This document shows positions 6,892 to 13,930 of a stretch of DNA of 19,048 nucleotides, piece by piece; position 1 is the stretch's first letter, and each line of letters opens with the position of its first letter. The translations under genes were made by a program, and so were the position numbers. This DNA is from CAYTAP01 sp964435775 (lineage in GTDB: Bacteria; Planctomycetota; Phycisphaerae; Tepidisphaerales; Tepidisphaeraceae): positions 1 through 19,048 of the forward strand of contig CAYTAP010000078.1 of the NCBI GenBank assembly GCA_964435775.1. Reading direction: 5' to 3'. The notes under the pieces were generated by a model. That model saw only the letters and a list, made by a program, of their open reading frames with translations, did not search any database and was not told where the DNA came from.

Positions 6892-6966
6892 ATGTTAGCG
6901 TGTGGACGATTGGCCCGGAGAGGTGAATCGCGTCAGCAGTTGACATCACGTTGCGTCACTTTCTAA
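6892..6966 (+). CDS. Possible 24-residue leader peptide
   Basis: ATG 6892 has AGGAG at 6879-6883, 8 bases upstream, and a second GGAG touching the start. The 24-codon ORF ends with TAA 6964-6966, directly before the AGGAGG (6968-6973) of the next gene. The peptide (MLACGRLARRGESRQQL at its start) has no recognisable similarity. The position suits a leader peptide or translational coupling, but a chance ORF is equally possible. Confidence 0.25.
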   Translation: MLACGRLARRGESRQQLTSRCVTF

Positions 6967-6977
6967 CAGGAGGACAA

Positions 6978-8429
6978 ATGAGTCGAGGGAAAGATGCAAA
7001 GCACGAACGACGAAGCATCGTGTCATTCGTGGCTATTGCGACAGCAAGCGCCCTGAGCAGTGTGGCGTTCGGATCAACATCTTTTTTTGATTGGGAAGTA
7101 CCGTCGCAAACGGCGCCAGCGCCATACGTTGGCGCGCCGCACCTGACCAACAGCGCGGCATCCGCAGCTGCCGTGCAGGCTTACTGGGCGGCACATCCGA
7201 CCGACCCGAAAGCCGTTCGGGTCACCGAAGATTTAACGGACCCGGCCGCCCTCAACATATTCCGCACCAATACGGTGTCGTATGTGTTCGCGGACTTTGA
7301 AGGCACGTCGATCGCATCGCGGACGTCCAATCTCGTCGGCCAGGTGCGATGGAATCCCATCACCTCCTCCAACACACCATCGGTATCAGCGTATATCGGT
7401 AATTACCAGGTTTTCCCTGTATATCCAGATGCAACCGCGTCGAACCCCGGTACGACCGGTACAACCGCAACCGGCTATTACAATACCGGCATCAATATGG
7501 CGATGGAGCAGTTGTACCCCGGCTCGCCGAGCTTCCGCGGACCTGGGTCGGCCAACGGCGGGTCCACCTCTCCAAACATTCGATCCAATCTCTTCACGAT
7601 GCCGTTGTCGCGTTTTTCCGCTGTGGAATCCAACTTGCAAGGTACGCTTTTCCAAAACCGCCCGGCCCCATTGCCGCAGAAAGATGCGCACATCCCTTTG
7701 GTGACGCGCTTCAACAACTGGAACAACGTCGCCTTGACGAATACGTCCACAATCTATTCCCCCTACAGCTTCGATACGTCCATCGGCGGCAACGCAAACC
7801 AGTTGCTGGCCCGCGGCGACTTTGCCGCGCTAATCGCGCATTACCGGGCCCGTGGCGCCGAATCGTACAACCTCTTTGAACCGGGCGTGGTCGGGTACAC
7901 CAAAGCACAAATGCAGGCGGACGCCCAAATTGGTTGGAGTGTATGGGATCCGCTATTCCTCAGTGGGCGCACGGCCGTTCCCGCGCTCCTGGACATCACT
8001 GGAACGATTGACGGCACGACCAAGACATTTGAGCAAACGGGCATCGCATATTCAGGTATGTATCAAGTTTCCGACGGAAACCCGTGGACCCCTGATATCC
8101 TGGAAATCCTCTTGAGCAACTTGGATGGCGTGTCCCATAGCGTCTCGTTTACCCAGGCAATTGACGGGGCACTTTTCACGTCGGGCAATACGTTCAATAT
8201 TGCGCCCGGTGATCATCGGCTTCTTGAGTTCACGCAAATTGGCGGATATTGGGACTTGGCGAGCAACACACCCGTAACAGGCACGGACTCTGCGGGCAAT
8301 AATGCATGGCCTGACATGAACCGCAACGGTATCGGTATTCCCGAACCAACCACCGCCATGCTGATGGGTGGCGTGGTGGGCTTGATGGCCTTGCGGCGTC
8401 GACGGCAACCAGAGCTCGCAGACTGTTAA
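6978..8429 (+). CDS. Exported protein with PEP-CTERM sorting signal
   Basis: A 483-residue protein from ATG 6978, with a perfect AGGAGG at 6968-6973, preferred to the TTG nine codons earlier. Residues 1-35 form a signal peptide with basic residues, then a hydrophobic core ending near VAFGS. The body (36-450) is rich in Ser, Thr, Asn, Ala and aromatic residues, has few cysteines, and looks like a beta-rich extracellular protein. The C-terminus carries PEP at 455-457, a hydrophobic segment 458-472 and four Arg at 473-476. This is the PEP-CTERM sorting signal handled by an exosortase, which directs proteins to the cell surface or extracellular matrix. Seven extra residues follow the Arg cluster, more than usual. 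The body is not a family I recognise. The gene sits alone between a promoter and a hairpin. Its AT-richer upstream region sets it apart from its neighbours. Confidence 0.92.
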   Translation: MSRGKDAKHERRSIVSFVAIATASALSSVAFGSTSFFDWEVPSQTAPAPYVGAPHLTNSAASAAAVQAYWAAHPTDPKAVRVTEDLTDPAALNIFRTNTVSYVFADFEGTSIASRTSNLVGQVRWNPITSSNTPSVSAYIGNYQVFPVYPDATASNPGTTGTTATGYYNTGINMAMEQLYPGSPSFRGPGSANGGSTSPNIRSNLFTMPLSRFSAVESNLQGTLFQNRPAPLPQKDAHIPLVTRFNNWNNVALTNTSTIYSPYSFDTSIGGNANQLLARGDFAALIAHYRARGAESYNLFEPGVVGYTKAQMQADAQIGWSVWDPLFLSGRTAVPALLDITGTIDGTTKTFEQTGIAYSGMYQVSDGNPWTPDILEILLSNLDGVSHSVSFTQAIDGALFTSGNTFNIAPGDHRLLEFTQIGGYWDLASNTPVTGTDSAGNNAWPDMNRNGIGIPEPTTAMLMGGVVGLMALRRRRQPELADC

Positions 8430-8460
8430 TGACTTCGACGACATCGTGAATAGGGTTGAC

Positions 8461-8490
8461 CACGGGCGGCCTTTATAAAGGTCGCCCGTG
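8461..8490 (+). terminator. Hairpin after the PEP-CTERM gene
   Basis: A 30-base near-perfect palindrome: two 15-base arms (loop TATA if the innermost pairs open) with one G-T wobble pair at 8469/8482. It lies 32 bases after the stop codon, so it probably ends the transcript. No T-tract follows, so it may act as a 3' stabilising hairpin rather than an intrinsic terminator. Confidence 0.45.
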
Positions 8491-8740
8491 TCGCATGATA
8501 CTTGCCGAGCACATCGACACAGGCGTTGAGACTGTGCAGCGCATGGGGCGATGGCGAATACTTTGCCACGATATACGCTGTACCAGTTGAACTAGTCCTT
8601 GGGCCTTACCCGCAGGGAAAAATCGCACACTCTCCTGCGGTTAGGTACCCACGAGCACCGCCTTGCGGGGTCCGGCCATCCGCCAGGCTGCCTTGAAGAT
8701 GGCGTTCCACGCGCGATCTTCCCTGATTTACGGGCTTTCA
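8491..8740. other. Gene-free spacer between convergent genes
   Basis: The 250 bases between the PEP-CTERM hairpin and the purB stop hold no supported gene. A 7-bp stem, CCGCAGG at 8610-8616 with CCTGCGG at 8634-8640, encloses a 17-base loop and could help end purB transcription. Short open frames on both strands are rich in Arg and Pro and look like non-coding or decayed DNA. Bases 8575-8597, read on the minus strand, resemble a tRNA D-arm but the rest of a tRNA is missing. Confidence 0.4.
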
Positions 8741-10174
8741 CTACACCTTCAATTCAGCGGCCTGAGCGATGTGCTGTGGATAGCGCTTTCGGATGGGTTC
8801 GATCACCTCGCTGACAAATTGTTCAACCTGCCACGGCGCGCGTCCGATAAAGCGCGCCGGTTCGAGCACACCCGCCAGATCGACCTTGTCGAACGCTTCA
8901 TCCCCCGCCAGACGCTCCATTAGGTCGTTGGGCATCCCATGCACCTTCACCTGCTCGGCGGCGTCCATCGCGTGTTGACGGATCGACTCATGCAGTTGCT
9001 GGCGATCCCCCCCGGCGCGGACGGCGGCCATCAGGATTTCCTCCGTCGCCATGAAGGGCAGTTCGGCCGAGACGAAGCGGTTGATCACATTCGGATACAC
9101 GACCAATCCCCGCGCGACGTTGACGACGATCCGCAGCGCGCCATCCATCGCCAGGAACGGCTCGGGGATGGACAGACGCTTGTTGGCCGAGTCGTCGAGC
9201 GTGCGCTCGAACCACTGCTCGGCGGCGGTTTGCAAGGGTGAATTGGCGAGGCTGATTACAAAGCGACACAAGCCCGTCGCCCGTTCGCAGCGCATCGGGT
9301 TGCGCTTGTACGCCATCGCGCTCGAGCCGACCTGCTCGGCCTCGAATGGTTCCTCCACCTGCTTCATCCCAGCCAGCAGACGGATATCGTTGCAGAACTT
9401 GTGAACACTCGCGGCACAGGATGCCAGGGTATTGACGACCTGCGCATCGATCTTGCGCGGATAGGTTTGCCCGGTGATCGTGAACGAGGCGGCGAAGCCG
9501 AATCGCTCGGTGATCAAACGGTCGAGTTTTTCCACCTTCGCGTGATCGCCATCGAACAACGCGAGAAAGGACGCCTGCGTGCCGGTGGTCCCCTTGACGC
9601 CGCGAAACCGAAGGGACGCGATGCGATGTTCGAGTTCCTCCAGGTCAATTGCCAGGTCCTGCGCCCAGAGGGCGGCGCGTTTGCCCACGGTCGTGAGTTG
9701 CGCGGGCTGATAGTGCGTGTAACCCAGCGTCGGCAAATCCCGCCAACGCATGGCAAATGTGCCCAGGGCGTCGATGGCGGCGGCCAACCGTCCGGCCAGG
9801 AGCGACATCGCGTCGCGCATGATGATCAGATCGGCGTTATCGACGACGTATTGGCTGGTGGCGCCGAGGTGAATAATCCCCTGTGCCGCCGGGGCGGCTT
9901 CCTCAAAAGTGTGGACATGCGCCATGACATCGTGGCGCAATCGCTTTTCCCAATCGGCGGCGCGGCTGAAATCGATCTCTCCCTGACGGTGTTCCATCTG
10001 GGAAAGAGCTTCGGACGTGATGCGGCCGAGTCCGAGTTCGCGCTGAGCGCGGGCAAGTTCCAACCACAGGCGACGCCAGAGGGTGAATTTGTGACGAGGG
10101 GAAAATAGACGGAGCATCTCCTCGCTGGCATTGCGGGCGACGAGGGGAGATTCATAGGTATCGTGCGAATCCAT
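8741..10174 (-). CDS. purB: Adenylosuccinate lyase, long eukaryote-like type
   Basis: PurB removes fumarate from SAICAR and from adenylosuccinate in purine synthesis. The 477-residue product starts at ATG 10174. It belongs to the fumarase/aspartase superfamily: the signature loop GSSAMAYKRNPMRCE at 283-297 holds the catalytic Ser and Lys, and His154 in THYQPAQ is the likely proton donor. Further conserved blocks are RLRHDVMAHVHTF (78-90), LGATSQYV, KGTTGTQASF, and WFERTLDDSANKR. These blocks match my memory of human ADSL very closely, much more than the E. coli enzyme, and the length fits too. The usual Pro in SSAMPYKRNP is Ala here. The start is set by family length and by a -10-like box 7 bases upstream; no ribosome binding site is seen. 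It lies 98 bases after the glycosidase gene, behind a strong hairpin, so it probably has its own promoter. Confidence 0.96.
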   Translation of the reverse strand: MDSHDTYESPLVARNASEEMLRLFSPRHKFTLWRRLWLELARAQRELGLGRITSEALSQMEHRQGEIDFSRAADWEKRLRHDVMAHVHTFEEAAPAAQGIIHLGATSQYVVDNADLIIMRDAMSLLAGRLAAAIDALGTFAMRWRDLPTLGYTHYQPAQLTTVGKRAALWAQDLAIDLEELEHRIASLRFRGVKGTTGTQASFLALFDGDHAKVEKLDRLITERFGFAASFTITGQTYPRKIDAQVVNTLASCAASVHKFCNDIRLLAGMKQVEEPFEAEQVGSSAMAYKRNPMRCERATGLCRFVISLANSPLQTAAEQWFERTLDDSANKRLSIPEPFLAMDGALRIVVNVARGLVVYPNVINRFVSAELPFMATEEILMAAVRAGGDRQQLHESIRQHAMDAAEQVKVHGMPNDLMERLAGDEAFDKVDLAGVLEPARFIGRAPWQVEQFVSEVIEPIRKRYPQHIAQAAELKV

Positions 10175-10181
10175 GCGGGAA

Positions 10182-10187
10182 AGTTTA
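10182..10187 (-). promoter_or_regulatory. -10-like box directly before purB
   Basis: Read on the minus strand, TAAACT occupies 10187-10182 and ends 7 bases before the purB ATG. There is no convincing -35 box at 17 bases. Its position matches the boxes before queC and mqnC, which suggests a leaderless purB transcript, but alone it is weak. Confidence 0.3.
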
Positions 10188-10217
10188 CTCGCCGGCGGGC
10201 GTGGAAGAAACCGGGCC

Positions 10218-10246
10218 GCCGCGCGCCGATGGGATCGGCGCGCGGC
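10218..10246 (-). terminator. Strong hairpin terminator after the glycosidase gene
   Basis: A perfect 13-bp stem, GCCGCGCGCCGAT (10218-10230) with 10234-10246, around a 3-base loop. On the minus strand it lies 27 bases after the glycosidase stop and is followed shortly by the weak T-rich run TTTCTT. It probably ends that transcript before purB. Confidence 0.6.
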
Positions 10247-10272
10247 GCGTGCCTGTGAGCCGGACCCAGTGC

Positions 10273-13200
10273 CTATTTTCCGCCCATCAGACGGATGGTT
10301 CCCCATTCGCCGGGGTGAGTGGTTACGCCATCGCTCTTGGCGCGTGTCCAATAGACCTCTCGTTCGGACTTGCCTCCGTGGACGGTCAGGTTGAGGTTCA
10401 GCGTGATCTTGCCATTGGCCTGCGGATGGAAGCCGAACCGTTCCGACGGCAGGAGGAACTCCATGACATAACCTCCGTCCCTGGCGACCACCGAGGATTC
10501 GATGCCTTGAATGTCATACAACGTGGCCGGGAGTTCATCCCCCTGCTTCCACTGTCCAACATAGGCTCGGTGCTCCTTCACCAGGGGTACGAACCAGAAT
10601 TGGTGATCACCCTTGCCAAAGGAGTGTTTCTTCTGGTCGGCCTGGTTATTGATGAACAATTCCAGCGTGTCTCCATCCCAGAACTCCTTCGGATTTTTCA
10701 CCACGACCTGGGAATCATGAACATTGACGCCGACGAGCAGCCCCTTGGGCGACCAGGCCATGTGGATTTCGGCGTTGGGCTTGCCATCCGTCGAGCCGAG
10801 CATCCACTGGGGGAACTGGCTGTCCGCCGGCCAATCGCTCAGGTCGCCGTCGATTTTCACATTCTGCACTTCGGGAATGTGGAATGAAGGCGGAATGAGC
10901 GGTTGGGACATCTCTCCATCAGACGTGACAAAAACAACAGAAGCCGATTCGCCCGTCTTCCACTGATCATTCCATGCCAGCTTTGTGTCGATCACCCGCT
11001 GCTCGCGCGGCTGAAGCGGGGACACCTCGATGGTGGGCGTGATCGCCTTCCACGACACGGGCAGCTTCAATTCCAGTTTGCCGCTTTGCGGGCGCGTCGA
11101 GAGGTTGACGAGGGTCACTTTGACGGTCGTGGGCTCGTCGGGTGCAGTCACAATGGGTGAAACGTGCATCATGAATGGGCGAGAGACCAGCACCACCAGG
11201 GGCATCTCCTTGACCGTCTTCCCGTTTTCAGCAAAGCGAATGGTTGCCTGCTTGAGTCCAAGCGACTCGTTGAATGAAACGGAGAACGGGAGCGTCACCT
11301 CGGCCGTCTTGCCCGGGGCGACGGTGTACGATTGCTCGCCAGCGTCGGTTTTCCATCCATCGGGCAACTGGAGCGACACCTTGCCGACGATCGGTTCGGA
11401 ACGGTTGTTGTGAATGGTCACGGTGGTCTTGAGCGGATCCCCGGCCGCCGCGTTTTCCATGTACGGCGACTGAATGTCGTACGCCGTCTGCTTGTACCAG
11501 TCACCGCCGCGATCGATGCCGACCGCGTAAAGCGGCGCCATCGTCAACTGAACGTCGTTGCCTTGCACGGGATTGCCCATGAAATCAAGGAGCCGTTCGG
11601 CCTTGAAGCTTGCCTTGGGCCCATCGTCTTTCGAGATCGACCAGAGGGATGCGATCAACTTGCCATCCTCCTGGAAGACATATCCCTGCGTGTCCGGGCC
11701 GGCGTTGATCGAACCGACATACTGCGGGGTCGGGAGAAGACTCGTCATCGCCGCCAGTGAGCAGATGCTCGCCTTGGGCTGGAGGTTGGCATCAAGGAGG
11801 CCGCATCCATCAAAGAAATGAGAAGGGTTGGCGGCGTCCTTGTCATAGAACCAGAAGACCTTGTCGGTCCCCGCGGCCATCGCCATCATCCACATCCTGG
11901 GAAGATAAACCGCTTGTTGATAAGGAGTGACCACCTTTCCCGCGAGCGTGTCCCAGCCCACCTCGGTGAGCCACGCCTGCCGTTGATGGCCATCGACATT
12001 GCCCACCTTCTTCATCTGTCGGAGCTGATCGACAAAGAGCGTCGGAGGTTCGTTGTTGACCTCCCCGGAGGCCGTGTTGTTGTTGCCGATGTTGGTTTCC
12101 GGCGGCTCGATGCCGCAGTAATGATGGAAGCTCAAGGCGTCGATCTGATCGAAGTACCCTTCCTTGATCAGCTTCTCGGTCAGCGACGGATGAATGCCGG
12201 CGGTGCCGTTGGAGATGGCAAATAGACTGCCGCCGCCGAGCAGATCGAGGACGGCGCCGAATTTCTTGTGATACAGCCCGTAGTTTTTCCACCCCACGCG
12301 ATCCTCGGCACGGGAGTTGGCGGCAGGCAGATCATATTCATTGCTCAATTCCCAGAACTTCACGTCTGGAAACGCGGATACAACCTGCACGAGCATCCGC
12401 ACCCACTGGGGGTCCGGGCCGATCTTCTTGATGGACCCATCGGCATTGAACTCCGGCTTGACGATGGATTTTTGCAGCACGGGCGCGACCATCGCGCCAT
12501 GATCGAGATAATTTTGAACGATCTTGGGGAAATAAGGCCAGCCGGCGAAATCGTTATTGGTCCCCTTGGCACGCTCCAGCCAATCCCATGTGAAGGCATA
12601 TTCACGGTACCAGACGAGACCCGCCGCCCGATATGCCGCCAGCGGCCACGGCCCTCCGCTGTGGACATTCAAGCCATAAGGGGATGCGATCTTCTGCTCG
12701 GCGGTCAACTCCGGCTGGCTGGGAAGCTTTGCGAAGAACATGCTGGTATCGCGGGCTTCCGTGCCTTGGAGCGCGGCGTGGGCCGATAGCTTGTAACGAC
12801 CGAACCGCGCGACCTTGAGCGGCACGCTCATGGCGAGCGAGGCCTCGGCCTCGAAAGGCTTCTCCTGTTTGTCAACGGCCTGGCCCGCATCGTCAGTGAC
12901 ACTGAGCGTTAGATTTCCTTTCAACGGATCGGGCAGCCAGTTGCGCACTTGAAGCAACAGTCGCGGGTCCTGGCCTTCGAAAAGATTCCCCGGCTGACCG
13001 GTGGACAACTGTACGTCGATCAGGGGTGTCGTCGGTGGCTGCTTGGGCGCGGCGTCGGGGTTGGCCGGGCTCTCCTGCGGTTTCCAGGTGGACAGCAATC
13101 CGGTTTTGCGATCCACGTTGGTGATGTCCGTCGTGACTTCGAGGTTATCCACGAACAGGCTCACATCCTGTTTGACCTGCTTGGCTTCCCAGTTTTCCAC

Positions 13201-13701
13201 GCCGATGCTGGCGATTTGCAAAGGCATCACCAGGCCGGCGGGCACCTTGTAGGTTGCGGTCTCCCACTGCCCCGGGGTTTTCGTGCCGAACTTCCAAATG
13301 AAATAACCCTTGCCCGGATCGCGGGATCGGCCGTACCCGTCCACAAAAGCCATCGTTATCGTGTAGCGCTCGTCGGCCGTGAGCTTGTAATGAATGGTGA
13401 TCTCTTTGGCATCACCGGGAATCAACAAAGGGGCGACGGGGTCCACGGAATAATTCTGGAATCCGGTTCCCGTGAAGCGAGCGGTGAGTTTCAGGCTTTG
13501 TTTCGATGCAATCCCGACGGGAACATCAGGCGACATCCCCATCTCGCCGCTGCCGGTGTTGTACGAGTCGCTTGCCCAGGCTCCGGCCTGCTCAAAGTTG
13601 TCAACGAGTTTGGTGACGGTTTGCGCGTTTGTCGCCACAGCGCTCAAGCCCAAGGCCGCACAAAAAGAGAGCGATAAGCGAAACAGTTTACCTGGCATCA
13701 T
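10273..13701 (-). CDS. Secreted multidomain glycoside hydrolase-like protein (clan GH-A type)
   Basis: A 1142-residue protein starting ATG-ATG at 13701, with AAGGA 8 bases upstream. Residues 1-26 are a signal peptide ending in TNAQ. Residues 30-190 look like a carbohydrate-binding beta-sandwich (VDNFE start, LFVDNLEV end). A Pro-rich linker covers 205-225 and a beta domain 226-330. Residues 337-660 resemble a TIM-barrel hydrolase of clan A: SNE at 453-455 (Glu455 acid/base), HHY at 526-528, and WLTEVGW at 577-583 (Glu580 nucleophile), in a spacing like GH39/GH5 enzymes. A beta region follows to 735, then two NEW3/Ig-like domains at 740-840 and 845-940. The last part, 945-1142, starts IDGDLSDW and is like CBM9 or DOMON domains. 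It should act outside the cytoplasm on a plant, algal or bacterial polysaccharide; the substrate is unknown. It diverges from the 849-residue protein gene. No sorting motif is seen at the C-terminus. Confidence 0.88.
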   Translation of the reverse strand: MMPGKLFRLSLSFCAALGLSAVATNAQTVTKLVDNFEQAGAWASDSYNTGSGEMGMSPDVPVGIASKQSLKLTARFTGTGFQNYSVDPVAPLLIPGDAKEITIHYKLTADERYTITMAFVDGYGRSRDPGKGYFIWKFGTKTPGQWETATYKVPAGLVMPLQIASIGVENWEAKQVKQDVSLFVDNLEVTTDITNVDRKTGLLSTWKPQESPANPDAAPKQPPTTPLIDVQLSTGQPGNLFEGQDPRLLLQVRNWLPDPLKGNLTLSVTDDAGQAVDKQEKPFEAEASLAMSVPLKVARFGRYKLSAHAALQGTEARDTSMFFAKLPSQPELTAEQKIASPYGLNVHSGGPWPLAAYRAAGLVWYREYAFTWDWLERAKGTNNDFAGWPYFPKIVQNYLDHGAMVAPVLQKSIVKPEFNADGSIKKIGPDPQWVRMLVQVVSAFPDVKFWELSNEYDLPAANSRAEDRVGWKNYGLYHKKFGAVLDLLGGGSLFAISNGTAGIHPSLTEKLIKEGYFDQIDALSFHHYCGIEPPETNIGNNNTASGEVNNEPPTLFVDQLRQMKKVGNVDGHQRQAWLTEVGWDTLAGKVVTPYQQAVYLPRMWMMAMAAGTDKVFWFYDKDAANPSHFFDGCGLLDANLQPKASICSLAAMTSLLPTPQYVGSINAGPDTQGYVFQEDGKLIASLWSISKDDGPKASFKAERLLDFMGNPVQGNDVQLTMAPLYAVGIDRGGDWYKQTAYDIQSPYMENAAAGDPLKTTVTIHNNRSEPIVGKVSLQLPDGWKTDAGEQSYTVAPGKTAEVTLPFSVSFNESLGLKQATIRFAENGKTVKEMPLVVLVSRPFMMHVSPIVTAPDEPTTVKVTLVNLSTRPQSGKLELKLPVSWKAITPTIEVSPLQPREQRVIDTKLAWNDQWKTGESASVVFVTSDGEMSQPLIPPSFHIPEVQNVKIDGDLSDWPADSQFPQWMLGSTDGKPNAEIHMAWSPKGLLVGVNVHDSQVVVKNPKEFWDGDTLELFINNQADQKKHSFGKGDHQFWFVPLVKEHRAYVGQWKQGDELPATLYDIQGIESSVVARDGGYVMEFLLPSERFGFHPQANGKITLNLNLTVHGGKSEREVYWTRAKSDGVTTHPGEWGTIRLMGGK

Positions 13702-13745
13702 CGCGAAGGTCCTTTCGATCGACAAGACCGATGAACAATGGTGCA

Positions 13746-13763
13746 GCGCCGCACAAGCGGCGC
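13746..13763 (-). promoter_or_regulatory. Hairpin in the 5' leader of the glycosidase gene
   Basis: A perfect 7-bp stem, GCGCCGC (13746-13752) with 13757-13763, around a 4-base loop. It is 45-62 bases before the glycosidase start and inside the 229-base divergent spacer. It could be an operator or an RNA leader structure. The rest of the spacer has no clear gene. A weak TTGACT (13847-13852) with TATATT (13873-13878), 20 bases apart, might be the promoter of the 849-residue protein. Confidence 0.35.
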
Positions 13764-13930
13764 GACACATGAGTTTAGAAGGAATGGTTCTGATAAACCA
13801 GTTTTGAAGAGGTTTTGCTCAAAGCACTCGCCGTTCCACTTTATCCTTGACTCATTACAATCCCGTCATCAATATATTGGCGCCACTTCGGCATGCGGTC
13901 TATTTCTCATTTTGGAAAGCGAGACGGGTT

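Noticed and set aside
6940..6968. TTGACA at 6940 as promoter of the PEP-CTERM gene
   Set aside because: A -10 box at 16-18 bases would overlap or touch the Shine-Dalgarno sequence, so the transcript would lack it. The TTGACA at 6846 fits better.
8560..8610. tRNA on the minus strand
   Set aside because: Only a D-arm-like stretch is present. No matching anticodon arm, no GTTCGA T-arm and no paired acceptor stem could be found.
12949..13677. 242-codon plus-strand open frame opposite the glycosidase
   Set aside because: It is antisense to the signal peptide and N-terminal domain of the glycosidase. It is Gly/Arg-rich with no motif.
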